64,000 nt of DNA from Sphaerosporella brunnea (GCA_008704415.1 VXIS01000064.1:113450-177449); one strand, 5' to 3'. Positions 9,883-22,267 are shown, numbered from the stretch's first letter. Program-made: numbers and translations. Notes: a model not told the origin generated them from the letters alone.

Positions 9883-12800
9883 TTACGCCTCGTCAGGCTT
9901 CTTTCCGCGGCCATAAGTGCTGTTGTTGTTGGCATAGTTGCCACGACCATTCCTCTTTCTCTGGGGCCTGTTGTTGCGCCTATCATATCCATGGACACGG
10001 ACCTGCAGGGGCATTTCCTTGTACTCAACCGTACCAGGGATGTAAACAGGAATGAACTTGGATCCCTCAGGGTTGGTAAAGTCCTTCGCATTGAACGGGG
10101 TGTAGATGGAGGCAGACTGGACGTTATCCTTGGGGACCTTCTGCTTGGCACCACCCTTGGCCGGAGAAGCGATGGTAGGCTGAGCAACGGCTCCAAAAGA
10201 GTGGGCCATACGAGGAAGTCTGACGGTGGGAGTGGAGCCAAAGTCTTGCTGAAACAGATCGGTGAAGAACTGCTCGCTGTCAGGAATGGTCGACATGGGC
10301 AACGGCTGGCCGGTAGTTGTCGGCGTGCTAACGTCGTTGGTAGCCGCATCAGCCTGGTGAGGCAAGGAAACCGTTGGGGTCTCCGGAGTGGCCTCGTAGG
10401 AGGGTTTTGATCGAGGGGCAAAACTCTTGGGAGCACCGTTCTTGACCAGTTCAGTGGCAGGATGCTCAAGTATGCCGAGAATTGCGCGCTGAACATGTTC
10501 AATGGCGCTAACACCAGCAGCAGCCGGTCCATGGGTAGCCGCCACGCGCTTGCTGGGAGGAAGTTGAACGCGAGCGACAAGGCGATCTCCATTGACAGGG
10601 TGATCGGCAGACATAGGAGGGGGGGGAGAGGCAACGCGCGAAGGAATAGCGTCCGGTGAGATACACTTGTTAGAAACCAGGGGGAAATGGCGAGAAGCCT
10701 TGTTGGAGGGACCCTTAGGAAAATCACCGCTCAGTTTGATATTGGTCTTGAGATCCTTGACGTCCGCGATGTCGCTTGCCTGGATATCCTTGGTGCTCTC
10801 GACGGTATCGGCCTTTTTGAGATCATTGCTACCGATTTCCTTGGTGGACTTGGAGATGAACGACAGCTCACCGTCGTCACCAAGCTTATATTCCTTGAAT
10901 TGCTCCACCAGCTGATATTCCTGGCGCGGACGCTGATATTTTATTCCGGTAGCCTCCTCTTCGGCCTTACGAGCCATGTTGGCGATGCGGTTCTGCTCGC
11001 GGGTAGCAGCCTCATCGGCTACTATATTGGAGGCAAGGTTATTCCAGCGGTTGACAGCTTCAGTGCGTTCATCCTTGGAAATCTTGGTGCCGATAGGGGA
11101 AGTGGAAGGACCGCACTGGCTGCCACGGTCGTTGGGGACGTAGCGGTTGTTCTGGAAAGTTCCATGAGGACGGACGGTGTTCTGGCCGTTTTGCTGACCG
11201 TTGTTGTAACCATTAATGCGGCCGTTGGTGTAACTGTTCTGAACGTTGCGAGCACTGTTGTAGTTGTTGTAACGAGGATTATTGCCGTAGCGCGAACCAT
11301 CTCCAACAGGGCGAGAATGGTCATCTGCAGCGGGATGTGAACGATCGCCAACGGCGCCATAAGGACTGCCAGCAGGCTGGGATCCCCACTTGTCGTCAGT
11401 ATTTCCAGCGGGTTGCGAGCCCCACTTGGTGTTTCCGGCGGGACCAGACTTCCAAGACTGGTTGCGGTTGTTGTAGGTGGAATTGTTGTATCCGTTTCCG
11501 TTGCTGTCGTTCATAGGCGCAGAAGGCTTGCGCGGCTGAGGAGAGCGACGCTGTTGTTGAGACATGTCGGAGTCTTGATGAATGTCTTGCGACGGGTAGT
11601 CAAGGGAGGAAGAGTTGTCGAAAGGTTGTAGAGTGTCAGAAGACGGAAGCAGTCGTTGAGTGGGAGAAGTTTGGGGGAAGGAAGTAGTGGGCTGATTGGA
11701 GGTAGTAGGTTGGTGGGAGGTAGTGGTAGAGTGGGAAGAGATGGGAGAAGTTGAGCGCACAAAAGTAGGTTGGCGAACGTATCTGTCGGCGAAATTTGAG
11801 GCTTGGCGGGTCGAGGTGTCGTGATGTCGTTCCAGAGTGAATTGACGTTGAGAGTGACTTGTCGATGCTGGACCGGCTGGAAATTGATGTTGAAGTATTG
11901 AGGGCTGTTGATGATGTTGCGGTACTGGCTCAGCCTTGCGATCTCGCTCGCTTAATTCCTGTGCCTTAGCAGCCGCTTCCTTGTCCGCTGCCTCCTTTTT
12001 CGCTGCCTCCCTTTCCTTCTCTTCCTTCTCTTTTGCCAGTCTCTCTAATTGTTCCAGTTTGGTTTTGAGCCGCTCCCTCTTGGCAGCCTCTTCCTTCTCC
12101 TCTTCCTCCTGTCTACGTTTCCTTGCCAATTCGCGAGCCTCCTTCATGACACGCTCCTGCTTGGCTATAAGATCCTCTGCTGACTCTTCAGGGACCTGCG
12201 GAGCCGGCGGGTGGATTTCTTGCTGTACGTTGGGAGGAGGAACATGAGCTGGGCCATTGGGCACGACCGGCCGAGTGACGGGCGATGCATTTGACATTGT
12301 GGGTGAGATCTCTCTATGGCCCTGGAATGGGGGCTGGATCCCGTAGGAGCCATGTTGGCGTAGAGACCCATGGTGGTCGTCGAAGGGGTTGCTGTAGACT
12401 GGCCTCTCACGAGCAAAACCCAGCTCATCCGGAGTAGGAGGCTCGGCAGCGTAACGTGAAAACGAAACTTTACGACCACCCACACTCCCACTTCCGCCAC
12501 TAACGTTAGAGGAAGCCCTTCTCCGCCTAAAGTCATCCGGACGGTGGCTAGTGCGACCGGTCTGAAAAGCCGGTGACGGCTCGGCAGGTCCTGGGAATTG
12601 CGAGGGGCCGGTAGGTCTCTGTAGCACTGCAGGCTTGGTCACTGGCGAGCGAGCCGACCGTCGATCATCTGGAGCCGGTTCGGTTTTGCCCGTCTGAGGG
12701 TTGAACAGCTCTCTATTAACGTGGCCACTACTTCGGTCGCGCCATGACCTGTCGTAATGCTCCGCTGAAACCTCCCTCACCATGGACCTCTCCCGCTGTT

Positions 12801-14162
12801 GATACTCATCTCGGCGTCCCGATTCCAATGGAGCATGTGGCTGTGGGTTGATCTGGACGGGCGGTACCGAGTTAGGCGATGGAATTTTGGCCCATGGTGA
12901 CGGCTTAGGTGCTGCTGGAGCCGCAGTAGTCTGCAGTGATTTGGTGCCAGGCTTTTGGGTAACCAGGGTTTTGGGTCCAGAAAAAATCGGTGTGGACGTT
13001 TCCCTGGGAGGAGGAGGAGCCATGGACTTGATAGGCGCCGGCTGGGTTGCCACTGAAGCAGGCTGTTTGACCACTTCTTGAGTAGGCTCTCTTGCTGACT
13101 GCTTCTGAGGTTCTTTCAAATCCTTTGAATCCTTTGAATCCTGAACAACCTGTGTAGCAGACACCTTTTTTTCCTCTGGCTGAATCGAAGCCTTCGTACC
13201 GTCAGCCCATTCAAACCCTGTGGGAACCCAATCATCGTCATCATCATCAATATCTGCCCATTTGGCTTCCTTGGTGGACGTTTCTTCTGGACCAAGCCGT
13301 GAGGCAAGGTGGATTCCGTACTTCTTGCTCAGTTCTTCGTCCGTAAACTCTTTCTTTGGAGGTGGGGGTGCAGCTACTCTCGTTAGTTTCCCCCCTTCTT
13401 GGACTCGGCGGTGCCACGGCGACATACGTTGGTTTTTGTTCCAGACTGGCTGGGCCTCGGACCGTGCAGATCCAATTCCACCCAGGCCTGTACGACTCGG
13501 GCCGGAAGTCTGAGAGGAACCGCCAGTTCGTACGAGCTTTAGCTTGGAAGCGGCTGTAGTTCGTGGTGAATTTTGCGACAAGCTAGTGCTCGACGCTGTT
13601 CCTATGAATTCCATTGAGCACATTGCCAGCTACTGGCGCGCTCGGACCTTTACGCACCTTTGGACTGAAGCGCAGAACCCAGTGAAGTTGGCGCAGTGGT
13701 CGTCGCCGGCGCATTTAAAAACTGCTTGTTGAGCGAAACGGGCTTGAAAGACGTTTTCTTGGTTGCAACTGGCCGCCGGTCGGTCTTGGTGGGCGACGTG
13801 CTGCCCGACCTCTCAATATCGCTACCGCCCTCAACTGATCGTGCGCTGTCCTTCGCCTCGGCACTTCCGGCCTTCCATCCGATGTCAGCATCGCGGTCAT
13901 TCTCATCTGCACAAGGGCCGTAGGAGCTCACCGCTTCCGCTGCATCCTCGGCAGATTCATTATTTTTGCTATTTTCGGTGTTCAATGTAGTACTCGTATT
14001 TGTAGATGTGGTAGTAATAATGGGAGCGCTATGCGTAGAGCTATCGCCGGTGGCGGCGGAGGTGTCTTGAGACTTGCTTGCATCAACACCGGTCGTCGAA
14101 GGATCGACAACCGACCGCACTAGAGGGCTTTCCACATTGCGGCTGGTATGCGAATCTGCCAT
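9883..14162 (-). CDS. Large disordered conserved-looking protein, function unknown
   Basis: Two exons on the minus strand, 14162-13658 and 13595-9883, with a 62-nt intron (GTGCGT donor, GAACAG acceptor). The product is about 1405 residues. It is mostly low-complexity: Ser/Thr-rich N-terminus, Pro/Gln-rich middle, a 100-residue charged coiled coil (Lys/Glu/Arg-rich, about residues 655-750), then Asn/Tyr/Gly-rich repeats and an RG-rich end (RGNYANNNSTYGRG). Segments that look constrained include SFKPVSLNKQFL, PWHRRVQEGGKLTRV, DEELSKKYGIHLASRL and a Trp-acidic motif (WADIDDDDDDW). I do not recognise a family. The RG/Asn-rich tail and coiled coil suggest an RNA-granule or scaffold role, purely by inference. 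ATG 14162 has a better start context; an in-frame ATG at 14237 would add 25 residues. Confidence 0.75.
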
Positions 14163-17090
14163 AACAATCTTCGGTTCTGTAGTATCGCGCGGAGTCAGCG
14201 CTCTTCTGATGTTCTGGCGACTAGGTGATCGCTGCATGAAACGCGGCGCGTGAGGGCGGTATGCGGGAAGGAACGAGTCGGTGAGGCGGTAGAAGCGATG
14301 GAATGAGCAGGTTGCGGTAGTGGTAGGAGGGTCGGTGAAGTAAAGGCGAAGTAGCAGTGAAGGGGCAGGAGGTGTGTAGGAATTCAGAACAATTCTATGG
14401 GGTCCGTGAAATTCTGGCTTGTGCTGTAGCACTTCACCAGCATATTCAGATCCCCTACCCTCGGGTCGCCGTCCCACCTCCGCCGCTTCGCAACCTGGTA
14501 CTCTTCCTGCACACCAACGACTCGACCTGTGGTAGGAATTATACACATGGAGGTATCGACGAACCTACGCAGATGCTTTGGACGTAACCGCCAGGTTTGC
14601 TGGGCGTAGATGGAGTGTGTTAAGCGCTCTAGCGAGGAAAGGCGACGCAGCTGCGGGTCTTTCTGTGGGAGGTTAAGTTGGAGGTTCACGGCTTTGGAGG
14701 TGATGTGGAGGGACCTGAACTGACGTATTCGTGGGTGTGAGGAGATGCGGAAGGTTAGGTTCGGGGTTGTTCTAAGCTGTACATGGGTTTAGCGCTGCTC
14801 GTCAACGGCACTGGGAGGGAAACGCACGAGAGCAAACCAACAACACAACAGCAACAACAAAGAGGCGACACGCGACCGGGTGCGGGCAGCGGCGGCGGTG
14901 GCGGGCGGTGGCGGGGATGACAGGTAGGGAAGCGCGGCCTGGAACTCTGCAGACAGCGGGCAATGTGAAAATGTGAAGGATGAGGCGGTGATGGGAAGAA
15001 GAGAAAGTGGAGGGCACAGTTGGGAACGGGAATGATCCACATCTACACGAGGAATGAGGCGGCCAATCAACTGCTGCTCCGCAACCCCTACTTGTTTGGT
15101 GCGCAACCTGCATCTGCTGAAGCGAGGGACTCATACATGAGTATACTCTTCGGTATAATACTCTATCATAAATTCCCCACACAACGAACCATCAAAACTC
15201 CGAAATACCCGCTCACATCTCTCCTTCGGGTTGAGTGCCCAAGAGCGACTTGCTGTGAGTGCGAGCAATTCGCAAAACATCGCAATAAGGATTCTCCCTC
15301 CCCATGTGGCTAACCAACCACCCGGAGAAAAAACATCCTCACAAAACTTGTGGCACAGACATGTTTGGCAAACCTCGACGGTTCCGGTGGGACGACCTAC
15401 AGTTTCAGTAACATTCTGCAGGTTTCCATACTGCTCAGCATACCGCAAATATTTGAAACTCCCGTTTTTCCAACCCACCCCATCATTACCCTCCATTTAT
15501 CCACAGAAATCTGCACAACTCTCCCCATCCTGGGTTTTTGCGGGACTGTGAGGAGTAAACGGTAATGACGCAGTTATGTGAGTACATAATGTCACCTGGC
15601 CATGGCCAGGAGTTGAAACGGTTGAAAAAGAAAAAGCACATCCATGGCTGGCTCATGAGCAGTGGTTCCAATAGCCGTGCCCAACGCTCGGGCGGGCTAT
15701 GGCTCCAACGGGCGGTTGAAAAAGTCGGGCGGGCTTTTGGGCGTCGCCCTGGGAAAGCCTGGCACTGCCGGGCGGTCAAAAGCATGTATAACGCTTCTAA
15801 CTACACGAGAGGACCTCCAAAGGCCGAAAAAACAGCAATGCCTTAAGCACCTCCTGTAGCTGACACCTTCGGACGTTGATTAGGAGTTTTGAACGACTGA
15901 GGATGCGCTCTGTCTCGCACGATAAATGGGGAACAGAAAGAATGTCAAGTGAGCGTCACTTTGCAAACCCAGTAGGCAATGGGGTTCGGGAGTCTCTGGT
16001 GCTTCGAGTAACTAGCGGTCAAATTGGTCCATAACAGTGGTTTGGGATCGCCGTAGTGCGAGCTTGGGGTCGCATCTCAGCTTGACAATACCACAGATTA
16101 ATCAGCAAACTCTTGTGTCACAGGTGGCCGCGGAGGAGCGGCACCCTTGTATTCAGCCTCCTATGGTTGGGGACACCTTAAAACGGAGTGCCAAAAGCCA
16201 CCTTTCGCACGCGAATATATTAAATCACAACAACACATAAAATTAAAAGGGTTTAATAGGCCGATAGATATGCTGCTCTAGAAGGATCTGATTGAAAGCA
16301 AAAAAAAAAAGGGGGTGGTGAGGGTTGAAAAATTCGGGGTTTTGTAGAAGCATTTAGTATGGGGTGCCCCTAAGAATGACAGCGAGACTGGTAGTATAAC
16401 CATTGTTTAGGTATAATTTTACCCAATTGGGAAATTCGAGTGATCGTCCCTGATTCAAATCCCCACCTATCTACCATTTTGACTTCTCTACAACCTGACG
16501 ATGTCCTTTATATACACGCTCTGTGAAATCCTTCGTACCATAATCCAAACCCTCACTATATGCCTCTATTACCCGTGCACAGTGATTATAGTAGTGGTTA
16601 ATGGAGGCTGTGGATACTGAATCCAAAGCTGTGAGGAGAATAGTTCTTAATCCATCCCATGAATACTCACAGTGTTTTCATGCATAGTACTTAGCTGCCC
16701 ATGTACCGTTCAATAAAATTAAGCTCACAGTGGAACTTTGGATAGAAGATCGCTTGATGATTACGTGCCAGAATTTCTTGCTTAAGTAAGGATTTTTGCT
16801 CCTAAAAATCCCGTTGGCCACCCACAAGAGCTCGTGCATAACAGCCAACTTCCACAGATGGATCGCAGCCGGGCCGCCCAGCGTTGTGGGGCATAGGTAT
16901 GGCGATGTGTTTTGAGCTTCTGGTCGCTCAGAAGCGTCACCAAGTGCAGTTTGTGTCACGTGCCCATGCGCTTAGTAACCAGAATGAATGTCACAAATTA
17001 CAGCAAAGCACACGTTCTAGGCTGATTAGGGGAATCTGAGTGCTCTTTGATGATTAAAATACATGAGGGACAAAAGTCGGGCACCTTGTT
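14163..17090. other. Gene-poor intergenic region
   Basis: The first part (14163 to about 15060) is the presumed promoter of the minus-strand gene, with a G-rich/proline-codon-like low-complexity stretch (14820-14960). From about 15100 on, codon-like structure disappears. GC-rich patches near 15660-15790 resemble one at 18040-18110 (both contain G(C/A)(A/G)CTGCCGGGC-like strings), hinting at dispersed repeats. No intact gene is seen. Confidence 0.5.
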
Positions 17091-17096
17091 TTCTAT

Positions 17097-17155
17097 CTGC
17101 GGTACTCTAACATGTTTCTATCTACTCTAATATGTTTCTATCTACTCCAACATGG
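17097..17155 (+). repeat. Short tandem repeat, about 20-nt unit, 3 copies
   Basis: The unit TCTATCTACTCTAAYATGTT occurs in full at 17117-17136, almost fully at 17137-17155 and in a diverged form just before. It abuts the left end of the foldback element. Confidence 0.7.
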
Positions 17156-17509
17156 TACCGTATTATTCCGGTACGATGAGAATTGCCGGCGCCGAAGTCA
17201 ATCTTTTCTAAGTAGCAAACGTACTATGTTTGGAAACATGACACCGCCGGCGAATCTTATGTGACGGCGACAACACTATCTAAGGAGGCGACAATGGCTG
17301 GGCGCGGTATGGTTGAGGACATCTATGTACTCAACTCTAATTCTCACGGCCGCCTTGTGTCTCGTACCGCGACGTCTCCAGTGCCCGCCCCTCTTGGCCA
17401 TCAATCAAGATTCGCCGGCGGTGTCATGTTTCCAAACATAGTACGTTTGCTACTTAGAAAAGATTGGCTTTGGCGCCGGCAATTCTCATCGTACCGGAAT
17501 AATACGGTA
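17156..17509. mobile_element. Foldback MITE with 103-bp terminal inverted repeats
   Basis: The arms 17156-17258 and 17407-17509 are inverted copies with only two mismatches and enclose about 148 bp of unrelated DNA. The ends read TACCGTATTATTCCGGTA, and both outermost dinucleotides are TA, consistent with a TA target-site duplication of the Tc1/mariner superfamily. No coding capacity is present, so this is a non-autonomous element. The same terminal sequence caps the element at 34566-34934. Confidence 0.88.
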
Positions 17510-17640
17510 TTGCATTGCCTCCAGCATCAATAACTTTCTGCAAACGTTCAGGCATGCTTCTAATCAAGCTATCGCTTCCCAGGTGAGCCTAGTACAACCG
17601 CTTTTTGTTCTGACCGCTTGGCTCGGCGTTTGGTATTTTT
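17510..17640 (-). pseudogene. C-terminal remnant of a Tc1/mariner-type transposase
   Basis: On the minus strand the DNA abutting the MITE reads LIRSMPERLQKVIDAGGNA, closely matching the end of Tc1/mariner transposases (pattern: ..SMPxRxxxVIxAxGG..). Just upstream, in a shifted frame, LTWEAIA resembles the preceding helix, so at least one frameshift is present. On the far side of the MITE the frame would continue a few codons to a stop. The upstream catalytic region (up to about 18000) is too decayed for me to trace. The family match rests on a short conserved block. Confidence 0.5.
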
Positions 17641-19568
17641 GAAATCATTCAAGCTTGATGACGGGGTTCAGAGCAATCGCCTCTTCTCCGGCCCCATATT
17701 GAGTGATGTAAAAATCAATGTGTGTTCGCAGCTGAAGAGCACTCGTTCCACCTGGCTGCATTGTCGGCAACAACATGGTGAAGCGCTTTGCCGTTTTCAG
17801 GGTGCACGGCCAAAAAGGCGAGCATTTGCTGGGGGGACTCCGCCGTACTAGTACATAAACCACAATCATGGTGTTATGAAGTTTTCCAATTCGTCCCAGC
17901 TGGGGTAGAGAAGTGGTTGATCTGGCAGAGAAGGAGATTCTGTTCGGGATTCTAATGGGTCTTAAATACAGCGATCCCCCATTACTGGACACATCAAGCA
18001 AAGGCGCGTTACAGTCTCCATGGCGTGACGCGAATCCTCACAGGTAGGCTTGCGGTCTGGGCTCTGCCCGGCGTTCTCTGGCGCTGCCGGGCCAGCCTAG
18101 GCTGTTAACCTCACGGGCTACTGGAATCACTGCTCATGAGTGCACCGCAAGGTTTTAAGCTCCAAAGGCGGTTCTCCATAGCAGAAACAAATGCTACGTA
18201 ACATCTTGCGGAAGCCCAACCGATTGTCATATAAAGCAGGCAGTCCCGAAAGTACACTCTAGTTGTCGCCGCGCGATGAACCAATATTCAGAGCCTGGGC
18301 CTACTTGTTTGAGGAATTTGTAACAGCCGCGCCTCCAAGTCTTGATGCCGTTCGGACTTCCGTCAAGGTTAGGGTTGTTCGGCCGAATTTTGCGGGGAGG
18401 AATGCCGGGCAAGGCAGAAACCCGGACGGTGTGTCAATGGAACTATATGACCAAGTGAAAGGGGTCCTTGGATGAAGTGATTATTGACTCAATTTCAACA
18501 TGTGTTAAAGCCCCCAAATGCGTATGTACATACTTAGTTGGCACCGAAAGTTGGATGGCACAAGATGTCTATGATTTTCGATTCCCGACAGAACATACGC
18601 ACGAGCCCCCATGTCTCTAGCAGTACAATCCCCCGTCCGGACCATGTATTTTACATAGAAGCAACACTCTAGTGGGCGTTGTTTTTGTGGTGGCCTATGA
18701 AAACCGTCAGAAACAGTAGAAACCACCACCGAGGAGGGTACTGACGAAGGTGGAAGTAATAAGCCTGGGCATAGCCGATCTGCAGAATGAAAAGTCAGTA
18801 ACGGTTCCGGTCCGGTCGGTGTCATAGATGGACGTACCGCAATGAGACCACCGATGAGGTGGACGAGGGCTATTTGAACGTCAGTTAAAATTTCTAGTCT
18901 TGCGCATTGGACAATGTGGTGAACATACGCATGGCACTGGGCTTGTCACCGAAGTAACGGGCCTGGTAACGTCCGAGGAGGCCAGAGGGCTTGACGACCG
19001 GAGCAGGTCCTGTAGTCCAGCTCAGTTGCACGCTCTATCGTGGGAAGCGAGCGATTTCATACCCCGAGGGAGCTTGCTGTAGAAGTCGACGACACGGCTC
19101 ATGCGGGCAGCATCCTTAGCCGCACCAATCTACACCATGGCCGAGTCAATTGAATGTTCGCATAGATCGACCCGAGAACTATCTGTTGGGGAAGAGGATG
19201 GGTGCTTACGGCCTGTGCGAGATCTCAAATTAGCCATTCAGTCAGTCCCAAGAATAGAGGGGGCGCGGGCGGGGCAACATACGCTCGGCGACGCAACCTT
19301 GGGCGGGATAATGGTGGAAATGCCACGGCGGAAAACGGTGGACATGGCGAGCAGTGTGGGGTGTTTGAGAGGAGCGGTGATCTATCGAAAAGGGAACGTT
19401 TGACGGCGGGCGTATGGGAGCGATGATGGAGTTCTTGGTTGCCGGAAAAAGTCGGTTAGTCAGTTCCCTAGCCACAGTGCGATTTACGTCAGCCGCAGCC
19501 ACCACCAACATCTCCCCTCCCCTCAATCCATTTATCTCCCCGCAACTCCCCCAAGAGGCCGAGACAAA
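17641..19568. other. Gene-poor region before NDUFS4
   Basis: No intact gene is seen. It may hold further decayed transposon sequence up to about 18000. A single TTAGGG occurs at 18369-18374. The last 150 bp should be the NDUFS4 promoter. Confidence 0.45.
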
Positions 19569-20294
19569 ATGTCGCTTTTCCGCACGTCTTCGAGGCTTGT
19601 GTTCGCCCGGCTACCGATCGCTGCCACTGCTTCCAGAGCTCCCATTGTCGCCATCCGTCACAAGTCCACCGATGCGGTCAACACCAAGGATGCTGTCGTC
19701 GCGCGCACCAAAGAGCCACACGCCGTAGCCGTCGCTACTCATGAGGGAGTTCCCGAGATTCCTGTCGACACCGCTACCAGGTATGCGGTATCTTCTGGAC
19801 AGAACGCATGAGCTGACGGCAGGACTATCAGTGCCTACTCTCCGATCCCCAAGTACCCCGAGATCCACGCCGATGACGTTCTCAACGCCGCCTTCATCTC
19901 CGGGGCCCCGCTTGATCTCCAGTCCCGAACTGTCCGCATTTACAAGCCTGCGAAGCCCGCAACACAGTCCGGAGATTGGAACACCAGAAGGTGGAGGATG
20001 GATTGGGATGTGCTCCTCAGGGGACACAGATGGGAGAACCCTTTAATGGGATGGCAGTCGAGCGGTGATTCCATGCAGGGAACCTCCCTCTCCTTCAAGT
20101 CTAAAGAGGATGCTATCTTCTTTGCTGAGAAGCAGGGTATTCTTCACCCTGGCGTATGACCTTCACAAGTACTGACGTCCGTAGGCTATCAGTGGTTCGT
20201 TCAAGAGCCTAACACCCGGGAGTTCAGAGTGAAGTCTTACGCTGAGAACTTCCTCCACTCGCCGGGGAAGCTGAAGATCATCCGAACTAAATAA
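19569..20294 (+). CDS. NADH:ubiquinone oxidoreductase 21-kDa / NDUFS4 subunit
   Basis: Accessory subunit of mitochondrial complex I near the NADH-oxidising module. Exons 19569-19780, 19823-20136 and 20185-20294; introns of 42 and 48 nt, both with GCTGAC/ACTGAC branch sites. The product is 211 residues. The N-terminus is Arg/Ser/Ala-rich without acidic residues (MSLFRTSSRLVFARL), a typical mitochondrial presequence. The mature part shows the NDUFS4 signature: RTVRIYKPAKPATQSG, WRMDWDVLLRGHRWENPLMG and the C-terminal YAENFLHSPGKLKIIRTK. The C-terminal basic motif is the segment reported as a phosphorylation/assembly site in animals. Assignment is firm. Confidence 0.95.
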
Positions 20295-20463
20295 ATCGTC
20301 TTTTCGCAGGGTGGGTCCGTTATCTAGGGGAATGCGTAGAGTGTATATAAACTCTGTGTTGATGCTCGTGTTTTATCTTGCAATGGGATATGCATGCGTT
20401 TTTCCAAAAGATTCTATTCACAGAATCTATTGACCAGCCATACACACACAAAGGTGCAATGAA

Positions 20464-22267
20464 TCATGACCCGAAGTACCTCTCATCAATCCACCTCCGT
20501 TCAAACGCCTCTTGCATCTTTCCAACCACAATCCTGACCTTCGGAAAGACCTTTGACATCCGTCTCAAGCCACCAATACTCGCCAAATAGGTCACGAAGA
20601 CAATGTTCTCTTCCTTTACGCCGTGATCTTTCAGAACGGTGATCGTCATCAAAGCAGACGCCCCGGATGCAATCTGGGGATCCAGTACGAGAACGCTGTG
20701 CTCGTGCAATGTGTCGGGAAGCTTCAAGTAGTGCAGCTCTGGCTCGCCGGTGCGTGCATTAGACTGGATCAAGACCCTGCCGATCTTGGCATCAGGGACC
20801 ACTCTCTTCAATCCCACCTCGAGGGTTCCGCCAGACCGCAGGATTACAACGGCATTGACCTTTCATCAGTGAGCGATTGTGGCGCGGCGGATGGAAACGA
20901 CATACCTCCGTGGCCAGCTTGTACCCTGTGTATGGCAACCCTTGTGCAGTCTCTATTTCGTTGGAAACATGTTCCAGATGATCCATGGCCTTCTCAACCA
21001 AGAGCGTGCTTATTCGGTCAAAATAAAACACGATGTCTTCTCTTGTCGTTTCTCGATTGTGCAGGATGGTGTGCATTCCATTCAGCTGGTTGGATTGCTT
21101 TAGTACCTTGATGTTAGGAGAGAGTGGTTCGTCGGCTTCGATCCCTTGATTCAACTTCCGGAGGGCGTCGATGTGCTCCTTCGACTTCTTTTGAAGGGCT
21201 CTTTGGATGTGCCGTACGATCATCTCTGTAGATACTGTCAGCCCGAGACTCACCGCCCTCTATAGCTTGAAGACGAACGTATCGCCGTGATGTTCTCTAT
21301 GCCTCTGGGCACCATGATGTCTGCCAGATGTCAGCGACGAAGTGAGACCTATACAATTCATAGCACTTGCCTGCATTCTTTTTCTGGGGCTCGACATAAA
21401 GCTCGTAGTTTGGCTTCACGAAGGTCATCCATTGCTTGATGGCGCCGTTCAGTCTGAAAGCGGTCAGTGGGTGACCAATATCAGCGGGTAGAAACTCACT
21501 CTCGTCCACGATATTTGATGTCACGGGCAACTGTGGGTATTAGTAGCCAACCACATCAGCGGGGAAGAATTGATAGCTACGTCTTCGTGCAAGGCAGACG
21601 TCTGCATCCGTATCGACATAGATCTACGAGAATTTCAGTACAGATATTTTAGATATTGTAGGCCTAGCCAAACCTTCATGTCAAGCAACTCCAGAACTCG
21701 AGAATCGTAGAGGGCAAATATCCCCTCAAGGACCAAAACGTGACAAGAGTAGATAGTTGTCGTCTCTGGTTGCCGTTGGTGTTTCTCGAAGGAGTACACG
21801 GGGATTTCCGCTTTTCGCCTGGTTCATCCCAAGTTTCAGCTGTAGTTCCTTCGACCTGCAGTTGCCCTTTACCCTTGCTTCAAGTCTCGTAGCTTCTCGA
21901 CTAATATGTCAAAATCGATGGAGCTTGGAGAATCAAAGTCGTACTCATTATTAAACGCCAGCTTGGATTGCTCCGGCGTCAGGGTTTTGTAAAACGAATC
22001 CTTCCACGCGTGAGCTTGGGCATTTGAGCAGTCCGTGCATCCAGTACCATGGATAAGATAACAACCCATGGTAGGTTGAGTGCGGTAACAATCTTGAGAG
22101 CCAGCGATGTCTTCCCTGACCCGCTGGAGCCAGCAATCCCGATGATCTTTGGCCGAATTATCAGCACAGAAACATCACGAGCTGACCACGCGACATTATA
22201 TCTGGGCTCTCACGTGGGTATTGGCCCATGGGGGGCTGTAGTGGACAACCGGAGCCGCAGTCGGCAT
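20464..22267 (-). CDS. URK1: Uridine kinase with C-terminal UPRT-like domain (Urk1)
   Basis: Pyrimidine-salvage enzyme that phosphorylates uridine/cytidine. Ten exons on the minus strand: 22267-22214, 22146-22048, 22000-21873, 21818-21674, 21623-21581, 21530-21500, 21453-21371, 21320-21279, 21225-20906 and 20859-20464, giving 446 residues. The start gives HYSPPWANT before the P-loop GIAGSSGSGKTS. MDSFYKTLTPEQ, DFDSPSSIDFD, VYSFEKHQR, LEGIFALYD and IKQWMTFVKPNYE are uridine-kinase blocks. The C-terminal third is a phosphoribosyltransferase-like domain (VNAVVILRSGGTLE, LVLDPQIASGASA), but the Pro/Gly-rich uracil loop normally found near the end is absent before RYFGS, so UPRT activity is doubtful. 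The intron at 21321-21370 uses a GC-AG boundary (GCAAGT) and the next one a GTTCGT donor. Confidence 0.93.

Noticed and set aside
14755..15182. Proline-, cysteine- and histidine-rich minus-strand frames
   Set aside because: Low-complexity G/C-rich repeats produce open frames in all three phases; no conserved block.
16390..16480. tRNA-like stretch with A-box-like (TGGTAGTATAACC) and B-box-like (GATTCAAATCC) strings
   Set aside because: Stems cannot be paired into a cloverleaf. It could be a tRNA-derived SINE or pseudogene, but I see no repeat copies or tail to support it.
17645..18001. 118-codon minus-strand frame near the Tc1/mariner remnant
   Set aside because: I looked for the DDE-region motif SPDLNPIE and found only a weak echo (ALNPVIKLE); not enough to call transposase coding.
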